Source: Lachnospiraceae bacterium (GTDB lineage: Bacteria; Bacillota; Clostridia; Lachnospirales; Lachnospiraceae). From it: a stretch of DNA of 64,000 bases. Positions 7,847-17,229 of the stretch are shown in pieces. The number at the start of each line of letters is the position of its first letter. The first letter of the stretch is position 1. The position numbers were made by a program, and so were the translations under genes. A model generated the notes under the pieces. The model worked only from the letters and a program-made list of their open reading frames with translations, ran no database searches and was not told the DNA's origin. The stretch covers positions 81,910-145,909 of the forward strand of contig JAJQCQ010000093.1 of NCBI GenBank assembly GCA_021202635.1. Direction: 5' to 3'.

Positions 7847-9270
7847 CAGTCTCCTCCCATCTCCAGCCATGCCGTCCGCAGGCGGCCAGCTGCAGCCCGG
7901 ATCTCCTGCTCCGAAAGGTTCGCATAGCCGAGGATAATCGTATTTCCCGCCGTATTTCTGGCATCCCCGACGTAATAACCGGACAGGCCATAAACACGAA
8001 CGCCCTGCGCAGCCGCGCGGCGGATGGCTTCCTCCTCGGTCATGCCGTTCGTAAAGGTCAGCAGCAGGTGCACTCCTGCGTTTTCCCCGCTCACCTGGCA
8101 GATTTCCCGGAAGGATTTCAGCTCCTCCAGCAGCACATCATGGCGGCTGCGGTATACCGCGCGCATGCGGTTCAGGTGGCGCTCGTAATAGCCCTTGTTC
8201 AGAAAACCGGCAATCAGCATCTGATCCACACGGGAAACCGTACTGGAGATATTTCTCGCCCTGTCATTGTACAAACCCATCAGCCGCTCCGGAAGCACCA
8301 GATAGCTGACACGGATCGAAGGCGCGATGGATTTTGAAAAGGTTCCGATATAAATCACACGGTTGTCCTCATCATAGCCCTGAAGCGCCGGAATTGGTTT
8401 GCCCTTATAGCGGAATTCACTGTCGTAATCGTCCTCTATAATATAGCGCTCTTGCCCGTCTTTTCCGGATTTGGCCCAGCGAAGCAGCTGCATCCGGCGC
8501 TTCACCGGCATGACCGTTCCCAGCGGATACTGGTGGGACGGCATCACATAAGCCAGCCAGGCTCCCGTCTGTTCGAGCTGATCGACCCGCATTCCGGATT
8601 CATCCATTTCCACGATGCGCACATCATTGGAGAGATTGCGGAACAGATCATACGCTTTGCGGTATGTCGGACTTTCCATCGCGATCTTCATACCGCCGCC
8701 GAACATGCTGCAAAGCAGCAATAGAAGGAAATCGTTCCCCGCGCCGACTACAATCTGCTCCGGGCGCGCGTTTCCCCCACGCGCCTGGTGCAGATAAGCT
8801 GCGATCGTTTCCCGCAGCTCCCACTCGCCCTGCGGATCTCCCAGACGAAACAGATATTTGTCTTCCTCCAGCAGCAGCTCTTTCGAAAGCTTTCTCCATG
8901 CATGATGCGGAAAGCTGTTCAGGTCGACACCGTGGGGAGAGAAGTCAAACGGACAGGCTTTTTCTCCCGGCATCTGTTTTTCTGTGGTCTGCGCAATTAC
9001 CGGCTTTATGCGGACAATCCCCTCCAGGTCACACACAAAATATCCCCTGTTTGGCACTGCCTCGATAAAGCCTTCCGCGACCAGCTGATCATATGCCATA
9101 TTCACCGTCGTTCTGCTTACCTGCAGATAATCTGCCAGTTTTCTCGAAGAGGGCAGCCTTTCTTTAAAAGGCAGCCCTCCGCTCTGAATTTCATTTTTGA
9201 TATAATTGTAAATCTGTTCATACAAAGGAGTCGAAGCATGGACATCCAGGCTGATGGTCAGGTCATTCAT
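7846..9270 (-). CDS. MocR/PdxR-family GntR regulator with aminotransferase-like domain
   Basis: The 474-residue protein has an N-terminal winged helix (residues about 12-80, PLYEQIYNYIKNEI with LPSSRKLADYLQVSRTTVNMAY) followed by a class I aminotransferase-like domain (about 105-470). The PLP lysine motif FSKSIAPSIRVSYLV and the VGAGNDFLLLLL and EDDYDSEFRY blocks are present. MocR regulators sense PLP or amino compounds and often control vitamin B6, GABA or taurine genes. The only coupled gene is the downstream DUF218 protein. The ATG at 9270 has GGGGAG ten bases upstream. Confidence 0.9.
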   Translation of the reverse strand: MNDLTISLDVHASTPLYEQIYNYIKNEIQSGGLPFKERLPSSRKLADYLQVSRTTVNMAYDQLVAEGFIEAVPNRGYFVCDLEGIVRIKPVIAQTTEKQMPGEKACPFDFSPHGVDLNSFPHHAWRKLSKELLLEEDKYLFRLGDPQGEWELRETIAAYLHQARGGNARPEQIVVGAGNDFLLLLLCSMFGGGMKIAMESPTYRKAYDLFRNLSNDVRIVEMDESGMRVDQLEQTGAWLAYVMPSHQYPLGTVMPVKRRMQLLRWAKSGKDGQERYIIEDDYDSEFRYKGKPIPALQGYDEDNRVIYIGTFSKSIAPSIRVSYLVLPERLMGLYNDRARNISSTVSRVDQMLIAGFLNKGYYERHLNRMRAVYRSRHDVLLEELKSFREICQVSGENAGVHLLLTFTNGMTEEEAIRRAAAQGVRVYGLSGYYVGDARNTAGNTIILGYANLSEQEIRAAAGRLRTAWLEMGGD

Positions 9271-9286
9271 GACGCATGTTCTCCCC

Positions 9287-11038
9287 TTACTCCGCTTTCG
9301 GCAAACGGAAGGAGCTCTTTAAGGAAACAATCCGGTTGAATACAAGCGCCCCCTCTTTGGAGTCCTTCGCGTCTACACAGAAATACCCCTGGCGCACAAA
9401 CTGAAAGCTGTCATACGGTCTGGCAAAGCACACCGCGCTTTCGCAGGCCCCGGCGGTCTCTGCCGTCAGGTCAGGCCGGGAAGGCATCGTCACCAGCTTC
9501 GCATCCCCAAAGGCCGGCTCAATCGGACAGTCATTCAGGACTGTCAGGGAATTCGGATTCAGGTTCAGAGAGCCATCCTCATTGTATACCCCCTTAGACT
9601 CATCGATGATATTTTCATACAGGCGCACCGTCGCGCGAAGCGCAGTCTTTGCCGCTACCCAGTGAATCGTCCCTTTGACCTTGCGCCCTGTAAACCCGCT
9701 GCCGCTCTTTGTCTCCGGATCGTAGGTGCAGTGAATCACCGTCACATTTCCGTCCGCATCCTTTTCCATGCCTGTGCATTTCACAAAGTATGCACCCATC
9801 AGACGTACTTCATTGCCAGGAAACAGGCGGAAATATTTTTTCGGCGGATTCTCCATAAAGTCCTCACGATCAATATAAAGCTCCCGGCCGAATGGAACCT
9901 TACGCGTACCGAGCTCCGGATTTTCCAGATTCAGCTCTACATCCAGATACTCGATCTGGTCTTCCGGATAATTGTCAATCACCAGCTTTACCGGATCCAG
10001 TACGGCCATCATACGCGGCCGCTTCATCTTCAGGTCCTCACGGATGCAGTATTCCAGCATCGCATAGTCCACGGAGCTCTGGCTCTTGCTGATCCCGCAC
10101 AGGTCCACAAACATCTGAATCGACTCCGGAGTAAAGCCGCGCCGCCGCAGCGCCGCAATGGATACCAGCCGCGGGTCGTCCCAGCCATCCACAATGCCCT
10201 CTTCCACAAGCTTTTTGATATAGCGTTTGCCGGTCACGACATTCGTCAGATACAGCTTCGCGAATTCGATCTGCTTCGGCGGATGCTCATATCCGACCTC
10301 CCGCACCACCCAGTCATAAAGCGGCCGGTGGTCCTCAAATTCCAGCGTACAGATCGAATGCGTCACACCCTCAATCGCGTCCTCGATCGGATGCGCAAAA
10401 TCATACATCGGATAAATGCACCATTTATCTCCGGTATTGTGATGCGACATATGCGCCACACGGTAAATGACCGGATCCCGCATATTGATGTTTGGAGAGG
10501 CCATGTCAATTTTTGCGCGGAGTACCTTTGCGCCGTCTTCGTACATCCCATTCTTCATGTTCTCAAACAATTCCAGGTTTTCCTCTATGCTGCGGTTCCG
10601 ATAAGGGCTCTCCTTCCCCGGCTCCGTCAGTGTACCGCGGTAGGCGCGGATCTCCTCAGCGGAAAGGTCACAGACAAAGGCCTTTCCCTTTTTGATCAGC
10701 TTCACCGCCGCCTCATACATCTGATCAAAATAATTCGATGCAAAAAACAGCCGGTCCTCAAAATCCGCCCCCAGCCATTTTACATCTGCGATAATCGAAT
10801 CCACAAACTCCGTCTTTTCCTTTGTCGGGTTGGTATCGTCAAAGCGGAGATTGAATTTCCCGCCATATTTCCTTGCCAGGCCGTAATTCAAAAGAATGGA
10901 TTTCGCGTGGCCGATATGCAGGTAGCCATTCGGCTCCGGCGGAAACCGGGTGCAGATGGTCTCATATTTGCCTTCTGCAAGATCCGTATCAATGATCTGC
11001 TCAATAAAATTCCTCGAAACTGCCGATTTTTCTTCCAT
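9287..11038 (-). CDS. glnS: Glutamine--tRNA ligase
   Basis: The 583-residue enzyme has the class I signature [16 protein letters not shown] near residue 35 and [11 protein letters not shown], plus [16 protein letters not shown] and GWDDPRL. The KMSKS loop is diverged, with [12 protein letters not shown] in its place. A glnS-type C-terminal beta-barrel anticodon domain follows. It charges tRNA-Gln directly. Most Firmicutes instead use the GatCAB transamidation route, so this gene is probably an old horizontal acquisition, known also from other Lachnospiraceae. The ATG at 11038 follows AGGAGGAGAATATT. Confidence 0.96.
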   Translation of the reverse strand: MEEKSAVSRNFIEQIIDTDLAEGKYETICTRFPPEPNGYLHIGHAKSILLNYGLARKYGGKFNLRFDDTNPTKEKTEFVDSIIADVKWLGADFEDRLFFASNYFDQMYEAAVKLIKKGKAFVCDLSAEEIRAYRGTLTEPGKESPYRNRSIEENLELFENMKNGMYEDGAKVLRAKIDMASPNINMRDPVIYRVAHMSHHNTGDKWCIYPMYDFAHPIEDAIEGVTHSICTLEFEDHRPLYDWVVREVGYEHPPKQIEFAKLYLTNVVTGKRYIKKLVEEGIVDGWDDPRLVSIAALRRRGFTPESIQMFVDLCGISKSQSSVDYAMLEYCIREDLKMKRPRMMAVLDPVKLVIDNYPEDQIEYLDVELNLENPELGTRKVPFGRELYIDREDFMENPPKKYFRLFPGNEVRLMGAYFVKCTGMEKDADGNVTVIHCTYDPETKSGSGFTGRKVKGTIHWVAAKTALRATVRLYENIIDESKGVYNEDGSLNLNPNSLTVLNDCPIEPAFGDAKLVTMPSRPDLTAETAGACESAVCFARPYDSFQFVRQGYFCVDAKDSKEGALVFNRIVSLKSSFRLPKAE

Positions 11039-11111
11039 AATATTCTCCTCCTGTCACCTGGTTTTCTCCCTTTTCCGGCATGACATATACGCAAGAATAG
11101 CACAAAAAACC

Positions 11112-11999
11112 TTAGTTATCAAGGCCGACTTTTTTCAGCATCTCTGCCACTGCCCGGATGTATTCCGGCGTCGTGCCGCAGCAGCCGCCGATAATCGAAG
11201 CTCCGGCTTCCACCAGGTCCCTCATATACCGTGCAAATTCCTCTGCCCCCATGCTGTAAACCGCTTTCCCGGAATCATCGATCTGCGGCATGCCCGCATT
11301 TGGCTTGGCAATCACCGGCACCGTTACATGTTCCCGGATATTGCGGATCACAGAAACCAGCTGATCCGGCCCTACCGAGCAGTTCACACCGACCGCATCC
11401 GCGCCCGCGGCTTCAAAGGACATCGCTGCTTCCGTTGCATTGCCGCCGGTAAAAATACTGCCATCCGCCTCTACCGTCACCGTACAGAGAATCGGCAGAT
11501 CGCAGACACTGTGTGCCGCATCAATGGCCGCCATGGTCTCCTCAATCTGGTACATGGTCTCCACCGCGAGCAGATCCACCCCGGCCTCCGCCAGATAGCG
11601 CACCTGTTCCTGATAGATTTCAAACGCCTTCTCATAGGTCATATCACCCATGGGCTGCATCATCCTTCCGGTCGGACTGATATCCCCCGCCACCAGCACG
11701 CCATCCGTCGCGATCTCTCTGGAAAAACCGGCAAGTGTCAGATTCATCTCACGGATCTGGTTCTCCAGACCATGCTTTGCGAGATTACAGCGGTTTGCTC
11801 CGAACGTTGGCGCGTAGATCACGCGGCTTCCGGCTTCGATAAATGCCCTCTGAAGACGCTGAAGCACCTCCTTATGCTCCAGGACCCAGGCCTCCGTGCA
11901 GACGCCGCGCGGCATTCCCATCGCCATCAGATTCGAACCGGTCGCTCCGTCTACCAGCAGAAGATTTTGGGCAAGCCTTCGAAATTCGTCTCTCGTCAT
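11112..11999 (-). CDS. Homocysteine S-methyltransferase domain protein
   Basis: The 295-residue protein is a stand-alone homocysteine-binding barrel like the N-terminal module of MetH or YitJ. It starts with LLLVDGATGSNL and has the zinc-ligand cysteines in GVNCS and in IIGGCCGTTPEYI. No cobalamin-binding, folate or MTHFR domain is fused to it. The family transfers a methyl group to homocysteine to make methionine, here possibly from S-methylmethionine or with a partner protein. It lies immediately downstream of the [FeFe]-hydrogenase gene, 28 bases away. That pairing has no obvious pathway logic. Confidence 0.85.
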   Translation of the reverse strand: MTRDEFRRLAQNLLLVDGATGSNLMAMGMPRGVCTEAWVLEHKEVLQRLQRAFIEAGSRVIYAPTFGANRCNLAKHGLENQIREMNLTLAGFSREIATDGVLVAGDISPTGRMMQPMGDMTYEKAFEIYQEQVRYLAEAGVDLLAVETMYQIEETMAAIDAAHSVCDLPILCTVTVEADGSIFTGGNATEAAMSFEAAGADAVGVNCSVGPDQLVSVIRNIREHVTVPVIAKPNAGMPQIDDSGKAVYSMGAEEFARYMRDLVEAGASIIGGCCGTTPEYIRAVAEMLKKVGLDN

Positions 12000-12027
12000 C
12001 GTCTCTGTCTTCCTTCCTGTCTTGAAT

Positions 12028-13632
12028 TCAGTCTTTCGGCGGAGCTACCAGCTTCTCCCGCTCTTCGAGGTCCTCCAGCAGCTCTTTGTAGGTACTCTGC
12101 AGCGCCACCTTCGCTGTGGTCTGCTTTTTGATCTGTCCGACGGACGCAGCTGACTTCACGATTGGCTGGCGCGTCCCGGCTCCGGCCACACAGCCGCCCG
12201 GACAGGCCATCCCTTCCAGCAGATAGCCATTGTATTTTCCGGCTTTTGCGAGGGAGAGCAGCTTCCGGCAGTTTTCCAGTCCCTCCGCACTCTCTGTTTT
12301 TACCTCCAGATCCGGGTAAAGCTCTCTGATGCAGTTCACCACCGCGCCCGCTACGCCGCCGCTCACGGCAAAGCCGCGCCCATCCGCGCTCGCTTCCTGC
12401 GGAAGCGGCTGCTCCTCTAATGCGGAAAAATCAACCTCTTTGGCCTCAAACATGCCCATCAGTTCCTCAAAGGTCAGGACAAAATCCACATCGCTGCGAA
12501 TCGTGCGCCGTCCGGCTTCCAGCTTTTTCGCTGCACATGGACCAATAAACGCTACCTTACAGCCCGGATGCTGTTTTTTGATCAGACGCCCGGTCAGCAC
12601 CATCGGCGTCAGCGCCATCGAAATACATTCAGAATACTGTGGAAACAGCTTTTTCGCCATCACCGACCACGCCGGACAGCAGGAGGTCGCCATAAACGGA
12701 AGCTTTTTCGCTGTTTCCTGCTCCCTGCCGTCGGCCGCCGCAGTTCCCTCAGGAGAGACGCCCATCACCTCCTGTGCGAAATCCTTTGCCTCCTCGATTG
12801 TACAGAGATCGGCACCGATCGCCACCTCTACCACATCCTCAAAGCCCAGAGCCTGCAGCGCCGAACGCATCTTTCCCGGTGTAAGCGCAGGGCCAAACTG
12901 TCCCGCTATTGCGGGGGCGATTGCCGCATACACGGGAGTATCACTCTTTATGGCCTGAATCGTCTGAAAGATCTGCGCCTTGTCCGCAATTGCCCCAAAT
13001 GGGCAGTTCGCCAGACACATCCCGCAGGAGACACATTTCTCCTGATCAATTTCCGCGCGCCCATATTCATCAGAGCCAATCGCTTTCATCCCACAGGCCT
13101 TTGCGCAGGGGCGTTCCAGCTTTAAGATTGCTCCATAGGGGCAGGCGCTCAGACATTTTCCGCATTTCACACATTTTTCCTGATCAATCACAGAGCACCC
13201 ATTCACAAAAGAAATCGCCCCCTTCGGGCAGACCTCCCGGCACGGATGGGCCAGACATCCCTGACAGGCATCTGTTACCTTCATCTCATTATCCGGACAT
13301 TTGTGGCAGGCAAATTTGATAATATTGATCAGCGGCGGCTGATAGTATTTTTCCGGCTTGACGCATTCCTCCGCCCCGGTTGACACCGGTGCGTGCTCCG
13401 ATGCGGACCGCAGATTCAGTCCCATCGCGAGACGCATCCGCTCCTTTACAATCGCGCGCTCCAGAAAAACACTTTCCCGATAAGTAGACACTTCCCCCGG
13501 AATCACGCGGTAGGGAATCAATTCCATCTGAGAGAGATCCCCATCCTGGTAATCATAGGAAAGTCTGGCGACCTCCGCAAATACGCGCTTGCGGATATCA
13601 TTTACTGATGTGTAAATTCCTCTCATTGCCAT
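12028..13632 (-). CDS. Monomeric [FeFe]-hydrogenase, group B-like
   Basis: The 534-residue protein has a cysteine-rich N-terminal half with at least three ferredoxin-type clusters: CQGCLAHPCREVCP (about 123-136), CVKCGKCLSACP (154-165) and CVSCGMCLANCP (200-211). The H-cluster motifs follow: TSCCPAW (316-322), GPCAAKKLE (364-372) and EGMACPGGCV (473-482). The first motif ends AW rather than the GW usual in the well-studied group A enzymes, and there is no NuoG-like N-terminal domain, which fits group B. It likely exchanges electrons with ferredoxin to produce or sense hydrogen. The ATG at 13632 has GGAAGGAG seven bases upstream. The fumarase genes lie just upstream. Confidence 0.9.
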   Translation of the reverse strand: MAMRGIYTSVNDIRKRVFAEVARLSYDYQDGDLSQMELIPYRVIPGEVSTYRESVFLERAIVKERMRLAMGLNLRSASEHAPVSTGAEECVKPEKYYQPPLINIIKFACHKCPDNEMKVTDACQGCLAHPCREVCPKGAISFVNGCSVIDQEKCVKCGKCLSACPYGAILKLERPCAKACGMKAIGSDEYGRAEIDQEKCVSCGMCLANCPFGAIADKAQIFQTIQAIKSDTPVYAAIAPAIAGQFGPALTPGKMRSALQALGFEDVVEVAIGADLCTIEEAKDFAQEVMGVSPEGTAAADGREQETAKKLPFMATSCCPAWSVMAKKLFPQYSECISMALTPMVLTGRLIKKQHPGCKVAFIGPCAAKKLEAGRRTIRSDVDFVLTFEELMGMFEAKEVDFSALEEQPLPQEASADGRGFAVSGGVAGAVVNCIRELYPDLEVKTESAEGLENCRKLLSLAKAGKYNGYLLEGMACPGGCVAGAGTRQPIVKSAASVGQIKKQTTAKVALQSTYKELLEDLEEREKLVAPPKD

Positions 13633-13686
13633 GATTTTTCTCCTTCCATTGTGTATGCCACACTATACTCTATGGAACTGGACAGA

Positions 13687-14247
13687 TTACAATTTTCTTC
13701 TCAGATATTCCGCACGCCCCGCTTCGTACAGATTATTCCCTTCCCTGTCAATGATCACAACCAGAGGCATATCCTCCACATACAATTTCCGCAGCGCCTC
13801 TGCGCCCAAATCCTCATATGCGATCAATTCCGCTTTTTTGATACACTTCGCGAGCAGAGCGCCCGCGCCTCCGATGGCGCCAAAATACACACCGCTGTAT
13901 TGTTTCATAGCTTCCACGACCTCCGGCAGGCGTGCGCCCTTGCCAATCATCCCGCGTGCGCCGGCACGCATCAGGGTCGGCGCATATGCATCCATACGCC
14001 CACTCGTGGTCGGTCCGGCGGAACCGATCACCTGTCCGGGCTTCGCCGGCGCCGGTCCGACATAATAAATGGTCGCGTCTGTCGGATCAAATGGCAGCGG
14101 CTCCCCCTTCGCAAGCGTCTCGCACATTCTCTTATGCCCCGCATCGCGGGAGGTATAGACCGTGCCTGTCAGAAGCACCTGATCCCCCGCGTGAAGGGTA
14201 CGTGCAAGCTCCTCCGTGAGCGGCAGTTCCACGCGTCTTCTTTCCAT
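13687..14247 (-). CDS. Fumarate hydratase, beta subunit (class I, two-subunit type)
   Basis: The 186-residue protein corresponds to the C-terminal half of class I fumarase or tartrate dehydratase beta subunit: LPLTEELARTLHAGDQVLLTG, IYYVGPAPA, GSAGPTTSGRMD and GKGARLPEV. Together with the alpha subunit it interconverts fumarate and malate with an oxygen-sensitive [4Fe-4S] cluster. The ATG at 14247 follows AGGAGG. The gap to the upstream alpha-subunit gene is unusually long (99 bases) because it holds a dispersed palindromic repeat. Confidence 0.92.
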   Translation of the reverse strand: MERRRVELPLTEELARTLHAGDQVLLTGTVYTSRDAGHKRMCETLAKGEPLPFDPTDATIYYVGPAPAKPGQVIGSAGPTTSGRMDAYAPTLMRAGARGMIGKGARLPEVVEAMKQYSGVYFGAIGGAGALLAKCIKKAELIAYEDLGAEALRKLYVEDMPLVVIIDREGNNLYEAGRAEYLRRKL

Positions 14248-14280
14248 AATAAAATCCTCCTGTCAGCCTTCCACAATCAC

Positions 14281-14331
14281 GTACCCGTGCACAATCTGAC
14301 CAAATCTGCCTCTGCAGGTGTGACCGATAAC
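14281..14331 (-). repeat. Palindromic intergenic repeat, family 2, copy d (shortened)
   Basis: This 51-base segment matches the other family 2 copies, ending with AGGTGTGACCGATAAC, but lacks about ten central bases and its other arm is diverged. It lies 15 bases after the fumarase alpha stop, inside the two-gene operon. Confidence 0.6.
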
Positions 14332-14346
14332 AGCATAGCCGCACGC

Positions 14347-15189
14347 TCAGATAACCGCCGTCTTATGCCGGGTCACATGGCAGCTGATGTTTACCGCGCA
14401 CGGCATTCCCGCAATGTGTGTCGGCATTGTCTCAATATTCAGTCCGATCGCCGTCGTCCTGCCTCCAAAGCCCTGCGGGCCAATTCCCAGAGCGTTAATC
14501 CTTTCCAGCATCTCTGTTTCCAGGTCCGCGTAAAATGGATCCGGATTTCTCTCATCCAGCGGCCGCATCAGCGCTTTCTTCGCCAGCAGCGCACATTTAT
14601 CGAAGGTGCCTCCGATACCGACACCAACGACCATCGGCGGACAGGGATTCGGCCCGGCCGTCTCGACCACCTCCAGAATAAAATCTTTAATCCCCTGCAG
14701 GCCCGCAGAAGGCTTAAACATGCGGATCATGCTCATATTCTCACTGCCAAACCCCTTCGGTCCCACGGTAATCCGGACATTTTCGCCCGGGACAATCTCT
14801 GTGTAAAGCATCGCAGGCGTATTGTCTCCCGTATTCTGACGACGAACCGGGTCTTTTACCACAGATTTTCTCAGATATCCGTTCACATACCCGCGGCGGA
14901 CCCCTTCGTTTACTGCCTCCGTCAGGTCGCCTCCCGTCAGATGCACATCCTGTCCGATTTCCAGAAACACGCAGGCCATTCCCGTATCCTGGCAGATCGG
15001 CACCTGCCCGGCATCCGCAATCTCAAAATTTTCAATGATATCATCCAGAACGCTTTTTGCGAGTTCCCCATCCTCACAGGCACGGCAGCTTCTCAACGCA
15101 CACTGCACATCCTCCGGCAAATGTTCATTCGCCTCCACACAAAGCCGTTCGATCACCTCGGTAAGCTCTCTGACCGGAATCTCACGCAT
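14347..15189 (-). CDS. Fumarate hydratase, alpha subunit (class I, two-subunit type)
   Basis: The 280-residue protein has the three cysteine sites expected for the catalytic [4Fe-4S] cluster: PICQDTGMACVF near residue 66, AGPNPCPPMVVGVG and GGTFDKCALLAKKA. It also has QNTGDNTPAMLY and MKPSAG-like loops of the alpha subunit. It pairs with the beta subunit downstream to hydrate fumarate to malate. The ATG at 15189 follows GAAGGAGGCG. The adjacent upstream gene is the U32 family member, 15 bases away, so all may be co-transcribed. Confidence 0.93.
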   Translation of the reverse strand: MREIPVRELTEVIERLCVEANEHLPEDVQCALRSCRACEDGELAKSVLDDIIENFEIADAGQVPICQDTGMACVFLEIGQDVHLTGGDLTEAVNEGVRRGYVNGYLRKSVVKDPVRRQNTGDNTPAMLYTEIVPGENVRITVGPKGFGSENMSMIRMFKPSAGLQGIKDFILEVVETAGPNPCPPMVVGVGIGGTFDKCALLAKKALMRPLDERNPDPFYADLETEMLERINALGIGPQGFGGRTTAIGLNIETMPTHIAGMPCAVNISCHVTRHKTAVI

Positions 15190-15204
15190 CTGTTATCGCC
15201 TCCT

Positions 15205-16500
15205 TCATACGCCACGCGGCGCGTCCTCTGCTCTGCGCAGAATATCGTATTTCCCGGCTTCGCACTCCAGCCTGACCCACAGCTTCTGCTGCGGATGCGG
15301 CGCACATTCCATCGGTACTCCATCCTGGGTACAGATGCCCAGCACCAGCGTCTGCAGGTTTCTGCCGTCCGGCTTCATCACTTCGATGCGCTCACCAACA
15401 GAAAATTTATTGCGCTGCTCAATGGAATACCAGTCCCCTGCCTGATGGCTCTCCTCTTTTTCGAGAAGGTTTCCGCCCGGCATTTCCTCTTCTGTCCGGG
15501 TATCTCCGATCGTTCCCAGATAGGTATATTCTTTTATATAGGTATTGCTGTCATAGATCTGGGATTCCTGGTTCGGTTTTCCATAGAAAAAGCCGGTCGT
15601 GAACTGCCGGTACGTGCAATTGGATATCTGCTCCCGGTACCAGGGCAGGTTTTCCTCATACAGAGCCGGATCCCGCAGGCAGTCATCAATCGCCTTGCGG
15701 TAAGTGCGCGCTACCGTCGCGACATAGAGTGCGGTTTTCATTCTTCCTTCAATCTTGAAGCTGTCAATTCCCGCCTCCAGCAAATCCGGAATGTGTTCGA
15801 TCATACACAGATCCTTCGAATTAAAAATATAAGTGCCGCGCTCATTTTCCTCAATCGGAAGATACTCTCCCGGCCGCGTTTCTTCTGCAACTGCGTATTT
15901 CCAGCGGCATGGGTGGGTACAGGCTCCCTGGTTCGCGTCCCGGCCGGTAAAATAATTGCTGAGCAGACAGCGCCCGGAATAAGAAATGCACATGGCTCCG
16001 TGCACAAACGTCTCAATCTCCATCGCCGAAGGAAGCTTCGCGCGCAGTTCCCTGATTTCCGCAAGAGAAAGCTCTCGCGCGGTGACAATGCGTTTCGCCC
16101 CCAGCTCCCACCAGAAACGGCAGGTCTCATAATTCGTATTGTTCGCCTGTGTGCTGATGTGCCGCTCAATCTCCGGACAAACGCGTTTCGCGATCTGAAA
16201 TACGCCTGGATCCGCGATAATCAGCGCATCCGGGCGCAGCTCTTTTAATTCCTGAAAGTAGCGTTCTACGCCTTCCAGATCGCGGTTATGCGCCAGAATA
16301 TTGGCCGTCACATAGACCTTCACCCCGTGCGCATGTGCAAACGCGATTCCCTCCGCCATCTGCGGCATCGTAAAATTCTTCGCCTTTGCCCGCAGGCCGT
16401 AGACTTCTCCGCCGATATACACCGCATCGGAGCCAAACATCACTGCTGTCTTCAAAACCTCCAGGCAGCTCGCCGGAATCAATAACTCTGGATGTCTCAC
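15205..16500 (-). CDS. U32-family protein, TrhP-like tRNA hydroxylation
   Basis: The 431-residue protein begins PELLIPASCLEVLKTAVMFGSDAVYIGG, the U32 barrel signature, and has FVHGAMCISYSGRCLLSNYFTGRDANQGACTH with its cysteine cluster, plus FNSKDLCMIEHIPDLL. Members formerly called peptidases (TrhP/RlhA) install 5-hydroxyuridine in tRNA or rRNA. The start overlaps the stop of the methyltransferase gene by four bases. In Bacillus the equivalent genes (yrrM-yrrN-yrrO) make mo5U34, so this gene probably supplies ho5U34 for TrmR. Confidence 0.87.
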   Translation of the reverse strand: MRHPELLIPASCLEVLKTAVMFGSDAVYIGGEVYGLRAKAKNFTMPQMAEGIAFAHAHGVKVYVTANILAHNRDLEGVERYFQELKELRPDALIIADPGVFQIAKRVCPEIERHISTQANNTNYETCRFWWELGAKRIVTARELSLAEIRELRAKLPSAMEIETFVHGAMCISYSGRCLLSNYFTGRDANQGACTHPCRWKYAVAEETRPGEYLPIEENERGTYIFNSKDLCMIEHIPDLLEAGIDSFKIEGRMKTALYVATVARTYRKAIDDCLRDPALYEENLPWYREQISNCTYRQFTTGFFYGKPNQESQIYDSNTYIKEYTYLGTIGDTRTEEEMPGGNLLEKEESHQAGDWYSIEQRNKFSVGERIEVMKPDGRNLQTLVLGICTQDGVPMECAPHPQQKLWVRLECEAGKYDILRRAEDAPRGV

Positions 16501-17204
16501 GAATCAGTCTCCCTCTCTTTTCTCACAAAATCAGACCGTTCTTCCCGCATCATGGGCGTTTCCGCCTGTTTTACCGTGACTGCCGCGCCATCCCCGACTG
16601 CAACGATCGAGGTCAGAAGGCCCTGCGTGTGCTTCAGCACATACAGATATTCCCGCATCCGTTTGTAGATCGTGCGATCGCGCTGCTCAATCGCATAATG
16701 CGATTCGATGATATCGCCGTCCTGCAGCACATTATCAGAGACCAGTACGCCATCCACACGCAGCAGCCGCAATACCTCCGGCAGAAAGTGGATATACTGC
16801 CCCTTTGCCGCATCCATAAAAATAAAATCAAAGGATTCCCTCAAAGACGGCAGAATTTCCTTTGCATCCCCGGGTAAAAGCGTAATTCGCTCCTCCATCC
16901 CGGCCCGTCTGAAATTTTCCCGCGCAAGCGGAATCCGCTTCTCATAGTTTTCGATAGTGGTAATCCGGCATGCCGGATCCGTATTTGCGGCCATCAAAAG
17001 TGCCGAAAATCCGACCGCCGTGCCAACCTCCAGGATCCGGCGCGGCTGATAAATGGCCAGGAGTACCTTCAGAAAGCTCTGCATATCCGGCCGGATGACC
17101 GGCACGTGATTTTCGATCGCAGAGCGTTCCAGGTCATCCAGAAACGCTCCGTTCCCGGTATCCAGTGAGTTGATATAAGCGGACATCCGCTCTGGTATGA
17201 TCAT
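16497..17204 (-). CDS. trmR: tRNA 5-hydroxyuridine methyltransferase TrmR (YrrM-like O-methyltransferase)
   Basis: The 235-residue protein is a SAM-dependent O-methyltransferase: ILEVGTAVGFSALLMA forms the SAM-binding glycine loop, with ITTIENYEKR, LLPGDAKEILPSL and FDFIFMDAAKGQY following. The position directly before a U32 TrhP-like gene matches the Bacillus yrrMNO order, which supports conversion of ho5U34 to mo5U34 in tRNA. Without the context it could be read as a catechol-type O-methyltransferase. The tail (about 210-235) is hydrophilic and less conserved. Confidence 0.82.
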   Translation of the reverse strand: MIIPERMSAYINSLDTGNGAFLDDLERSAIENHVPVIRPDMQSFLKVLLAIYQPRRILEVGTAVGFSALLMAANTDPACRITTIENYEKRIPLARENFRRAGMEERITLLPGDAKEILPSLRESFDFIFMDAAKGQYIHFLPEVLRLLRVDGVLVSDNVLQDGDIIESHYAIEQRDRTIYKRMREYLYVLKHTQGLLTSIVAVGDGAAVTVKQAETPMMREERSDFVRKERETDS

Positions 17205-17229
17205 AATCTTCGCCTTATGCCTTTATATA

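Noticed and set aside
7846..7848. Frameshift between the MocR and DUF218 genes.
   Set aside because: The TGATG overlap is a normal coupling of two complete genes.
9662..11083. A 473-codon plus-strand frame opposite glnS.
   Set aside because: Antisense shadow with many His/Arg/Pro runs and no plausible start.
13651..16248. An 865-codon open frame on the plus strand opposite the fumarase and U32 genes.
   Set aside because: It is fully antisense to three clear genes, lacks family similarity or a ribosome site, and its composition is the shadow of biased codon use.
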